Shown here piece by piece: positions 46,050 through 56,143 of a stretch of 64,000 nt of DNA; the stretch's first letter is position 1; each line of letters starts with the position of its first letter. Source of the DNA: Diadema setosum (Eukaryota > Echinodermata > Echinoidea > Diadematoida > Diadematidae); NCBI RefSeq assembly GCF_964275005.1, contig NC_092697.1:19814138-19878137 (forward strand), in the 5' to 3' direction. The position numbers and the translations under genes were made by a program. The notes beneath the pieces were generated by a model, which was given only the letters and a program-made list of their open reading frames with translations, had not been told where the DNA came from and did not search any database.

Positions 46050-47230
46050 TTTTATGGGAGAACCATCCCCCCCCCCGATCGACGCCTCTGCATATGAGGG
46101 TGCTTTTGTTAAGTGAAAGATCTGCTGCACACTCTTTGATGAATTAGGGATATATACGTCAATGTCAAAAGTGTGCAAAGTTTATCGAAAGGGATCCTGT
46201 ATAGCGGAGCTTTTGCATGCTTATGATTGCAATACAACGATCTGGTGCATAGTTCTGGGGATATTTGGACAATTTTCCATTAAGAAAGTTTGAGATTTGT
46301 CCTGCTTGGGGGATAAATGATTTGTCTGCCTAAACACTTCCAAAGGGGCGGGGCAAATGCCCCTTTGCCCCCCCCCCCCCGAGATAGATTTGTCACTGTC
46401 GTTTCTCAGGAATGAATCAGGAAATGGAGGGGGTTCAATTATGACGATATAGTTTTTGTTATTGTTTGTTTGTTTGTTTGTTTTCGTACATATTTTGCAG
46501 ATGGTCCCCAGTTACTCGCGTCATAGCATGTTTACATGTAAGCCTATACTATTTGACGTTGTCAACGTCTGAGCCATACCTTACAGTGACTGTATGTCGA
46601 TGTTACTTTCTTCGCGAGCGAGCGAAGCGAGCGAGCGCTTAAGAAAATTATGTATACATTTTCCTACAAGATAGAATACTCTTCAGCTATGTTACCTGTC
46701 TGAAGGCCGGCGTACAAACGTCATGCAATAATTATGTCAAAATTGTTACAATCGCATTTCTGCTTCCTCCATTTTTTTCCTCAAAATTCAGGGGGGGGGA
46801 TGATTGTACAGGCCATCCCCCCCTCCTCCATTTCAGGGGGGGATATATCCCCTCCCCATCCCCCCGGGATTTACGCCCATGCTCCCAATACAAGGGATTG
46901 TTAAGAAAAAAAAGAAGAAAATCTTCTCTATAGAGGTTGTACAGTGCTTTTTTAAAGAATTTAGTTTTATGTTTGCTATGTCAATTGAAGGGGATGCCCT
47001 ATAGCCAAGGAGGAGGGGGCGGAATTTTCACATTTTCAGCATTCTCTTGGAAAACCTATGACAGATTTTCACCAAAGGTGACGGGTAGCATCCCCAGGGG
47101 AACAGTGGGATCAGAACTCGATTTCGTTCTAAAGCTCACCAAGATCATGGGGGGGGGGGGGGGGGCTAGAGGGGCGGGCACCCCCTCATCCTCCATAGCA
47201 AATTTGAAACTACATTCATAATGTATACTT
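46050..47230. other. family A copies, isolated GAGC block, poly-G/C runs
   Basis: Two minus-strand family A modules (46,070-46,290) are followed by C-runs and G-runs at about 46,369, 46,790 and 47,150. A lone CGAGCGAGCGAAGCGAGCGAGC block, identical in style to the satellite core, sits at about 46,614-46,636. No coding sequence is recognised. Confidence 0.5.
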
Positions 47231-47269
47231 TTCTTAACCTTTCTCTTACGATTAATCCCTATTTTAAGA

Positions 47270-47990
47270 TAGGGGTCTTTACCCCTTCAACAAAATGTGA
47301 TTCTGTTACCCTAGGTATGCGACCTGCCACGTTTGGTGAAAACTGTCATGGGTATTCATTAAGCAGCTGAAGATGTGAAAGTTTTGCTCCACGCCCCTCC
47401 CCCGGCCCCGAACAGGGCGCACTCCTCAATCCGCCGGTTATAATCAAAATAGAAACTTCAGTCATTAAAGGCTTCATATAGCATTATAGCTTAATAGTAG
47501 CTCGTTCCTTTCGGTTCTAAAGAAGAAGATTTGTAAAAGAAATAAAAATAGGGACTTTGATATATTTATAACGTGGGCTCATTTTGACAATGGAGATCCT
47601 ATCACCCTATAATAGATGGTATCTGCCAAGTTTCATGAGAATCCGTTGTGGGGCTTTGAAGAAGAAGCTGTCTTAGAGTTATAGTTTCAATTAAGCCTAA
47701 AGTGCTGAATGTGAAAGTTTGTCCCCCCCCCCCCTCCGGCCCCGCGCAGGGCACCTCTGGATCCACCAAAGCAAACTTACCTTTGTAGCACTTACTTTGC
47801 TCTATCTAATTGGGTTTATTTTTTAAGAAGATTTTGAAATACATAAAGTGTAGGGACTTTGAGGCTCTGGGAGGTATAGGTGATCATTCTAAATTGAGAT
47901 CCTATCACCGTAAGGGCGGTATCTGTCAAGTTTCGGTAAATATCCGTTGTAGATTTTTCAAGAAATGAAAAAGGTTTGTGCTCAGTTTTG
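47270..47990 (+). repeat. ~303-bp diverged tandem repeat, 2.4 copies
   Basis: GAGATCCTATCACC at about 47,593 and 47,896 (303 bp apart) is followed in each case by GGTATCTGxCAAGTTTC and CCGTTGT. A more diverged copy begins near 47,290 (CTGCCACGTTTGGTGAAAAC). Between them lie AATGTGAAAGTTT plus a C-run and CGGCCCCGxxCAGGGC. Confidence 0.7.
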
Positions 47991-48059
47991 ATACAGATCG
48001 AGTTTATCTACCATCCATAGGAAATACCGTTGAACTTGAAGTAAATGATTTGTTCATTA

Positions 48060-48310
48060 AATTTGCCGGCAGCGTTCACGCATTTCCTTTCACAAGTGAA
48101 CGTTGATATATACATTTCCAGGCGAGACGTTTTATTTGTGCATTTCCCGGCCTTTGAACAAAATCCCGGCTCCGCAGTCCTTGCGGAGCTGGTATTTGTA
48201 AAATCGTCTCACCTGGATTTGTAAAAACTCCGGAAATGTGAAAACGTCTCGCCGGGAAATGTAGAAACGTCTTGCGGGAAAACGTAAAAATGTTCAATTT
48301 TGCCGGGAAA
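48060..48310. repeat. inverted and direct AAACGTCTCGCCGGGAAATG motif block
   Basis: CATTTCCAGGCGAGACGTTT near 48,112 is the reverse complement of AAACGTCTCGCCGGGAAATG near 48,241, apart from two positions. Further partial copies lie at 48,262-48,312. It has no coding sequence. Confidence 0.6.
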
Positions 48311-48888
48311 TAAAATGTAAAGATCATGTATTTCTATATGGTACTACGTACCGATGGCGTACAGACAAACTCGATGTCAAACAAAACAACTCATGAACAT
48401 TTTCCCGTTTTCTTTTTCTTGTAAACCCCAAAATGGATTTTCACCTAACTCCAAACCAAATTTATGTAGTTGGGCCTGCATACCGGTAGTTTCATTAGTT
48501 AGTTCGAACTTTGAGGGACAACAATTTCGAACAAATAAAGGCATTTTCTTTTTTCAATTAGAAATTCTTATATCATACTTCAGTAGAAATGATGCCTCTG
48601 TATGATATACAGTAACAAGGTCCTAAATACATCTGAAACCTTTTATGCCCCGTAAAAAGAAGAAAATTAGGCCTAAAGGGAGGCAGAATCTACTCTGTAC
48701 ATGCTCGGTATACGGCCACGAGATGATCCAGCGGTTTGCATCCTAATCATGGCCGCCATTGGGCTCCATTGCGTACTACGCCCGTTTACTACGCCCAGCT
48801 ACGTAGTTCGCACCGACATACACATCGCATCGGACGCTACCATACCAACACGAGTACAGTGTACAACTTGTAGTTACCAAAGAGCGTA

Positions 48889-51879
48889 TGTTGCGACAAG
48901 GATTGTCACCCCGAGCCGGGGGCGACAATCCTTGACGGAGTTGGCGTCAAGGATTGTCGCCCCGTCAAATTGTCGTCTGGCGACAATCTGTGACGCTTGT
49001 GCAGTTCCCAATTTTTGACCTCGATGGCGACAATCTATGATGGCAAAAAAATTGTTGCGACAAAGATTGTCGCCCCGTCAAAGATTGTCGCCCCCGGCTC
49101 GGGGTGGTTGCTCCGGTGTTATGCTTTAGTGGGATGGGTATGACTGGTAAGTTGTGCGTATGTTTGTGTGTGTGTTTGTTGGGAGCTGCATGGTATGTGC
49201 TCTGTATGATTTGATAGGTGCGTACAATAAGTGACTTTGGTATGAGTTTCCGTATAGCTGTGTGTATGTGTGTTGTTTTTTTTTTTGGAGTATAATAATA
49301 CAATATGTAGAAAATGTGCATGTCTGGTGGTTGTATAGTGGTAGTGGTTTGTTTGTCTGTGTGTATACGTGTGCCTGTATGCGTGCGTACGTGTGTCTGT
49401 TTGTGTTTGTGTTTTGATGTTTGTGCGAACAAACTTTTTTTTTTGAGCAGCAGGCACTACTGTGGCAATGAAAATGCCTTCAACGTGCATGAGCACGTAT
49501 TTATAGAGTTCACAGCAGCGTTGATTTCAAAATAGTATGGGTGTGTCAATTTCATCGGTGAGGCGGACTAGGAGAGAGAGACCGAGAGAAAAGGCATACG
49601 AAGAAGGTACCCTCCCTAAATGTTATCTGTCTTTGTTCATTGATTCACTGTAGTCATATTCTTCCATCAGTCTTAACTATAACTTCCTTATCACTATTCT
49701 TTGTATGCACACCGCCAATACATACGTATTGTAAGCAAACACCAAGAAACACTCAAATCCTCATAATGCAAATAAACCACCTCAACAATTTTTTGTTTTT
49801 GTTTTTCCCCGATGTTAATTGATTTCATTCAAGTCATTCATAAATCGACTCATTCTGTGTGTAACATGAACAAAAACGTTACAAATGGCAATTCGAATCA
49901 CAAACAAATCCATTTGTCAATATATACTACAAATAATCTCACTTCACTCGATCACTCGATAATAGACCAACCCTACTAACAATTTCTTCACGAGAAAGTT
50001 TTGATATGTAGGGCCCTACCAAACCTATATCCCTTGAATATATTGTTTTGGATCATGCAACACCTTCTTACTTACAAGTGCATATACATAAAGATAACAC
50101 ACAAATACATTATACAAATCTAAAATGAAATCAGTCATAAAAACCCGACCAACCCCCCCCCCAACCGAAACAAATCTACATCTATCCTAAATATTAAATC
50201 CTACCGAAATCTGTCATACCATTTATAACTATCCTTCTTCAACTTTTCAACTTTCAACTTTATTTTCACCTCCATCAAAATGAACAAAGAAATTTATGTA
50301 CATTGCATATACACGGGATATTTGTGATACAGAACAAAATTTGAAAAGGGACATAAGAAAATTATGAAAATGAAAAGTAGATGTGATTACATCTTTGTTA
50401 AATACATAAAGAGTATAATACAAGTCAACTAAGGATGAGGATGGAAGTGGAGGGTCCCACTAAGAAGCAAAGCTTGTACGATATGGGACCCTCGGAAAAA
50501 TACACAAAACATCAATATAAAACACAATAAACGAACCGATGTCAACTGACATCAAAATCAAATCAAATCCCCAACCCAAAACCCCCCGATTAACCAAAAC
50601 CTAAATCATCCCACACCCACATTCACCAACCCACATACATACACACACCTATACACATACACACATACAGGTGCTATTCGTTATTCCGAAGGTTCGTTAT
50701 TCCGATGGTTCGTTTTTCCAAAGGTTTATTTATCCGAAAGTCACAATTCCTTATACCTAGTTAATTAATTAGTTGGTTAGTTAATCCGAAAATGAAAAAG
50801 GGTTCGTTAATCCGAACATTTGTTGCGTTATTCCGAAGGTTCGTTGATCCGAAAATGAAATTCGGAATAACGAACCTTCAGACTAAAGAGCCTTCAGAAT
50901 GGGTGCTGTTCGTTATTCCGAACGTTCGCTATTCCTAAGGTTCGTTATTCCGAAGGTTCGTTAATCCGAATCACACAAATTCCCTATACCTAGAGGTTCG
51001 TTAATCCGAAAATGAAAAAGGGTTCGTTAATCCGAACATTTAATGTGGCGTTATTCCGAAGGTTCGTTATTCCGAAGATTTGTTAATCCGAAAATGAAAT
51101 TCGGTATAACGAACCTTCGGAATAACGAATCTTCGGACTGAAGAGCCTTCGGAATAACGAACCTTCGGAATAACAAGCTGTAACCCTTCAGAATATAGAA
51201 CCTTCGCAATAACGAAATGTAACCCCCCCCCCGACACACAAACCCGAACCGATACCACCTTCTTTCCTGATGAAACGACTTCCCAATGTTGATACATAAG
51301 ACATAATGGACCGTGTGCATAAAAGCAGCATCCGCCCTCACGCAAGCACCACTCCGAATTCATATACAAATCCGTCAAACTCATCAAAGTCAAAGCTGCT
51401 GATAAAATCAATATAACGTTTATACCAGCAACAGCTTTACTAGGTATCCCTCCCCACGCGCAGCCAAAACACATACGTTGACATAATAAACACATTCTTC
51501 CATAACGTTATACACTAACACACACACACATACACACTCACAAACGGACACTAAATTATCATGTGCGCGCGCACATACACACTTCCTTGAAACATCACCA
51601 TGACTTTACATGGCATGTTTGCATGGATGTAGCCATGTAAGTTAAGTGTTGGTATTTCAATGACTGTGTCAAGAACGATATTATTCGGCAAAATGTGCTT
51701 CGCGGGCGGGCGACAATCCTTGCCGCCAGCCCTCGTCACAGATTGTCGCCAGACGACAATCTTTGACGGGGCGACAATCCTTGACGCCAACTCCGTCAAG
51801 GATTGTCGCCCCCGAGCCGGGGGCGACAATCATTGTCGGGGCGACAATCATTATCGGGGGGACAATCCTTGTCGCAACA
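48889..51879. mobile_element. inner TGTTGCGACAAGG-terminated inverted unit
   Basis: Perfect 13-bp inverted ends TGTTGCGACAAGG / CCTTGTCGCAACA bound the conserved inner arms. AGCGTA abuts both ends (48,883-48,888 and 51,880-51,885) and could be a 6-bp target duplication. Because diverged inverted sequence continues beyond this junction on both sides, it may instead be the inner domain of the larger fold-back element. Confidence 0.6.
50668..51200. repeat. TTCGTTATTCCGAAGG repeat, two ~235-bp modules
   Basis: GGTTCGTTATTCCGAA and GGTTCGTTAATCCGAA units alternate. Each module opens GGTGCT(A/G)TTCGTTATTCCGAA (about 50,671 and 50,903), passes AATTCCxTATACCTAG and AATGAAAAAGGGTTCG, then reverses into TTCGGAATAACGAACCTTC, so each module is itself snap-back. 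It is non-coding. Confidence 0.85.
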
Positions 51880-52167
51880 AGCGTATATACAAACCTGAGG
51901 GTGCACTCGCGCGATTCTACACGTAAACAGGTGTGGTACGCCATGGAGCCCAACAGGAAGCAAACCGCTGGATTATCGCGAGCGTATAATACGTGACCTA
52001 TAGGAGTGAATTCTGCCTCCCCTTCATTTTCTCCCTTTTAAGGGGGGCAAACAGCGTTATATTTTGTTTAAGACCTCAAATTTCCATTTAGAAGCATCAT
52101 TTATGCCTAAAGATAAAAAACAATGGAGAAATGTCCATTATTTTCGAATCTGTGGTCCCTCAACGTT

Positions 52168-52535
52168 TAAAGGGGCTGTACAGTAGTGGTTGAGGTGGGG
52201 ATTCATGTTTTGAACATTCCTAAGCGAGATAATGAAAAGCCTCTTATGAAATATGAAAGAGCATGTAATTTTAAGAAGGATTCAACGTTTATTTGATGAA
52301 AATTGGTTTTCAAATTGCTGAGATATAAAAAAGTGCTAATAAAAAAAGGCGACATGCTACAACTTTATTAGGATCTCTTTGTTTCACCTTGTTTTTGGAT
52401 ATCAGCCATTTCAAAACCGATTTTCATCGAATAAACTTTTGATACCAATTAGAACTGCATGCTCTTTGACATCTCATAGAGTGGTTTCTGAATATCTCGC
52501 AAAACGTTAAAAGCTAAATCCTCACCTTGACCAGA
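52168..52535. mobile_element. diverged palindromic MITE (same family as 31.6 kb)
   Basis: Starts AAAGGGGCTGTACAGTAGTGG and contains CTTATGAAATATGAAAGAGCATG, then the inverted CATGCTCTTTGACATCTCATA, plus ATCAGCCATTTCAAAACC. It abuts the outer end of the 48.5-52.2 kb inverted repeat, so it may have inserted at that edge. Confidence 0.72.
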
Positions 52536-52539
52536 ACTG

Positions 52540-53892
52540 AAACGCCTTTCTCTCCATCTCTCTCTCCCTCTCTTTTGCCCCTGCCCTTTTGGCCTTATAT
52601 AACATTTTATTATTTTTTTTTTTTGGGGGGGGGGGGGGGAACTGGTCCCCTGGATTTTCTTTTTCTGAGGATCATCCCCCTGTATTTTCAAACTTAGTAT
52701 TCTTATTTTTCTCTTTTTTTTAGCACTCTTGTATAGACCTTGTCACGATGATCTGCCGATGCGAACATGTTGAAGATTACAAATATTTGATTAAAAAAAT
52801 TCTCAATAATATTCCACCAAAGGTATGCATCACATGGTTGAATTTTGATGCTGAAAATGCATAGGCTCCCTCCCCGGCCACTTCGGTCAACCTCTGACAC
52901 AATGAAAACGTGCATATTATGTCGATCCTGGTCGCGAATAATAACGAATCTCTAGCCACATTTTCCCTACATTTCCTCCTTCTTTTTTTTATTTTTTATT
53001 TTTATTAAAAAGTGCAAATTAATATTCCACCAAAATGTGCACCAAATCGCCCGGGCCCCACTGTCGACTTCACACATGACAGAGTGCACCGTGAAGGCCG
53101 ACAACGTAGATCAAGTGGTGACAGATACCATGATTCAGCCAATCACTGTCCCAGAATCTCTTTGATTGAAACATTTTAAATATCAATCCACCAAAGTGGG
53201 CACCGCAAAGATTGTTGAATTCTTCTTGAAAAATCCAAAAGCTCCGACGGTATTGGGGCAGTGGCGTAGACAAATCCTCATTAGATCAGACCTGGTGGTA
53301 TGATTTGCGGCCAAGAGAGACGATCTCAATGTATTACGGCCAAGAAAGGCGATTGATGTCCGTTCACCCCCCCCCCCCACACACACACATCACGATATTT
53401 TGATACAGTCCCACCAGGAATTAGGGCAAGAATAATCGACATTTGACATTCGACAAGAGACGTTGTTTTTAGGGATCAGTATATAATGTGAAAAAATGTA
53501 AGGTGATGGCGACAAAGATCACAATTATGATAAATAAGATAATTTTTTAAGAAGAAGACTGCCATGGTTAATAAGAATGAATTTTTATTTCATTTCATAA
53601 TTTTATATACTCCAGACAGGTCGGCACATGAATCAGCCAAAGGGCTGTTCCTCATGTCCGTGTATAACAATAAAAAGAATAAATAAATAAAACTAGTACC
53701 ACAGCATCCCTTTGGTCCATATTAATTCCAATTCTAATTCCAATTTAAATCATTATTCAGATTTTGTTTTCACTTTGTCAACAAAGAAATACGAGTATGT
53801 GAAGTTTGACATGCGTGTCGTTCAAAATAAATACAAAGCAACCCGGTCATATGCAGGGATAATAACATGTTCATGTCTATAATCATGATCAG
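52540..53892. other. family A copies and a LINE 3' tail; no gene
   Basis: A CT-rich stretch and poly-T/poly-G run lie at 52,545-52,640. Family A modules occupy about 52,800-53,240 (GATGCTGAAAATGCAT, GGCTCCCTCC, GGTGACAGATACCATGATTCAGCC). A C-run is at 53,370. At about 53,596-53,690 CAAAGGGCTGTTCCTCATG plus AATAAAAAGAATAAATAAATAAA looks like the 3' end of another LINE. Confidence 0.55.
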
Positions 53893-54056
53893 GGAGGGCG
53901 CTCTTCACGGACCATGCCGAAGACGTAGATTTTGTTCGATCTCAATTTAGCCAAAATTCACATGTATTAACAAAGGGATAAAACCTGGACTTATACTGGA
54001 TTGTGATATTTCATAGACAGTTTTGAGCAAGGACGGATCAACCACAGAAGTCTAGC

Positions 54057-54992
54057 ATGTCGGTAAGTACTCCAACAAAGTCGACTAGTTCGCCCGTTCC
54101 TAAAAGACATAAGCTGAGTGACACTCCCCGGGCTGGACCCGGCCGATAATTTCGTAGCCACTCGATGGACCGCTCACGTGGTCGTAGTAGCTCACTGGAT
54201 CGTGTGCGCGTGTTGTGTGATACTGAAAACCGTGACAGTGTTAATGTTGACACTAACGTGAAGATGAGTGGCAGTGCAAGAAAGGAGTTGTCATATTCAG
54301 AAGCTCCACCTCAGTGGTTCCAAAAGTTCTTCTCAGAATTTGAAGCCCGTATCGAAGCCCGTTTTGAAAGGGTCATTACCAAGCAGCTAGGTGACCTTTC
54401 CTTGAAAGTTGATGATCATGAAGAAAGGATCAAGAGCATGGATTTTGATGTTCGTAATGTTCAAGATGAGGTGAAACTTTTGAGAGAAGAAAATGAGCTG
54501 CTGGTCAAGAAAGTAGATGATCTTGAAAATTGAAGCCGGAGAAGCAACCTGGTAATCTTCGGATTACCTGAAGCTCCAGTACCAGAGAAGGAGGACTGTC
54601 GTAAGACAGTTGCTGAGTTTTTACAGTTTGTCGGTGTTGAAGAGGGTGACACAGCACAAATAGAAAGATGTCACAGAACCCCTTCCCGCCTTTCGACCAG
54701 CACAGGACCATCTGGACCCAGAAGATTTCATATCGCTTTCGCCACTTTTGCTGCAAAGGAGAGAGTGCGTAGGAAGTGCATCGAGAAGTTGAGGATCACC
54801 AAATATCAAGTAAAAAATCAAGAGGCCAGAGTCTTTGTAGCGGAAGATCTGTCGAGGCGAGTGCTCCAACTCCGAAAAAAGGAGCAAACAAAGTTTCAAC
54901 AGCTGAAAGAGGAGGGCAAGAAGCCCTTCTTTACATACCCTGACAATCTGTGCTTCAGAAGTCCTGCTGGCAAACTCATTCAAGTAAAGTAA
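54057..54992 (+). pseudogene. LINE ORF1 (RNA-binding chaperone), two in-frame stops
   Basis: In L1-type elements ORF1p coats the RNA and forms the transposition particle. Translation from ATG 54,057 stays in one frame to the stop at 54,990-54,992 but meets TAA at 54,147-54,149 and TGA at 54,531-54,533. The order is a basic N-terminus rich in S and R, a likely coiled coil (SLKVDDHEERIKSMDFD to ELLVKKVDDLEN), then the conserved core (SRRSNLVIFGLPE, GDTAQIERCHR, RRFHIAFATFAAKERVRRK, YQVKNQEARVFVAEDLS). Family members have R where the TGA stands, so this is probably a CGA-to-TGA transition. An ATG at 54,165 could start a short product. Not a host gene. Confidence 0.85.
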
Positions 54993-56143
54993 AACTCTGA
55001 AAAAGGAAAAGGATTGAGTCGTGGATGCAAGAGCTCAGATATCACAAGAGCATAAAAGACGCTACAGTGAATAAAATAGAGAACTACTTTTGTATGAAGT
55101 AATATGTTTTTGTTTTTGTTTTGTTTTTCTTTTTTTTTCTTATATTAGTTTAGTTTATACAAGAAATGATGTAGTTATGCAGATATATTATTGATGTAGA
55201 TGATTAGAGAACATGAAAACTTTTTTTTTTTTTAGTAATTAAAGTAAAAATTTAGGAGTAAGTTGAGAAACTCGAATGAAAATCCTGAACTACAGTCCCT
55301 ACTAAGTCAGTGGACAAGAACATTTTTAAAAAGAGATCTGAGTATTTCAGATGATAATTACCATGAATCCTTAACTCCAAAGGTTTGGTGATTGCCATTT
55401 TCAGTAAACTTTATAATGTACTGGTATATTCAATGATTATTATTTATAGTTTTTCTTATTAATCATAGTAGCTACTAAACGTACATGTTTATTATTCCCC
55501 TCCCTACAAATGAGGTGAGTGATGATAGACATTTCCACTTTAAGTTTTATCAATAGGTGACTCTGGTAAGATAAACACTTACTATGATCACTTACTCATT
55601 TTTCCACTGTGTGAGTGTTGACAGTTTGCACGTTGATATTGTTGTTGGTTTACAAGTTGTATAGTTTCATTATTAGCTCATCTTTTTTATTATTATTATT
55701 ATTATTTTGATCCATGTTTCAAAGAAGGTTAGATTTTTTTTTTGGATGTCACAATTCAAAACTTATACATGTGAAGTTTGGCTGAATGCTGCGCTTTTTG
55801 CATTTGGTTTTTGCACTTTTATCCAGGGCTGTGTTGTGATTTGAAGCCCTGGATTTTGCGTTTTTGTGCACCGGCGCTCTTGTTTGCTTGCCTTCTAATT
55901 TTTTTTCTCTCTCTCTTTCTTTTTTTTTTTTAATATTATTATTATTTCAATCATGCTAATCCTTGTAACCCTAATTGCAGCCTCCAATGTTATGCAGCTT
56001 TTATTTATTTTTATGGTAACCTACATTGAAACTTATGATCACTTAAAGGCAGTCACTTTATCTCTTATTTTATCGCTAGCTCATTGTTTGAGTTTTGTCT
56101 ACAACATTGATAATATGTCGGTGTTATTCCCCATTCAAAAAAT
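54993..56143 (+). other. LINE inter-ORF spacer
   Basis: About 1.15 kb without a convincing frame; T-runs and (TTA)n stretches. A 64-codon frame (55,953-56,147) is hydrophobic and unassigned, and its stop overlaps the ORF2 start as ATGA. That could favour re-initiation but may be chance. Confidence 0.5.

Larger units (their letters stand above)
48505..52168. mobile_element. 3.7-kb composite inverted-repeat (fold-back) element
   Basis: Left arm 48,505-49,110 and right arm 51,705-52,168 are inverted. The outer ~380 bases are diverged but clearly paired: TTTGAGGGACAACAATTTCGAA with TTCGAATCTGTGGTCCCTCAA, AAAGGGAGGCAGAAT with ATTCTGCCTCCCCTT, CCAGCGGTTTGC with GCAAACCGCTGG. The inner parts (from 48,889 and to 51,879) are almost identical and made of GGCGACAATCCTTGACGG units in alternating orientation. 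The core holds CA/TG-rich DNA, a LINE-like stretch (~50,230-50,420, unassigned) and a separate repeat at 50,668-51,200. No transposase is seen. Confidence 0.75.

Noticed and set aside
48965..49432. 155-codon minus-strand frame
   Set aside because: Composed of CA-rich low complexity and the fold-back arm repeat.
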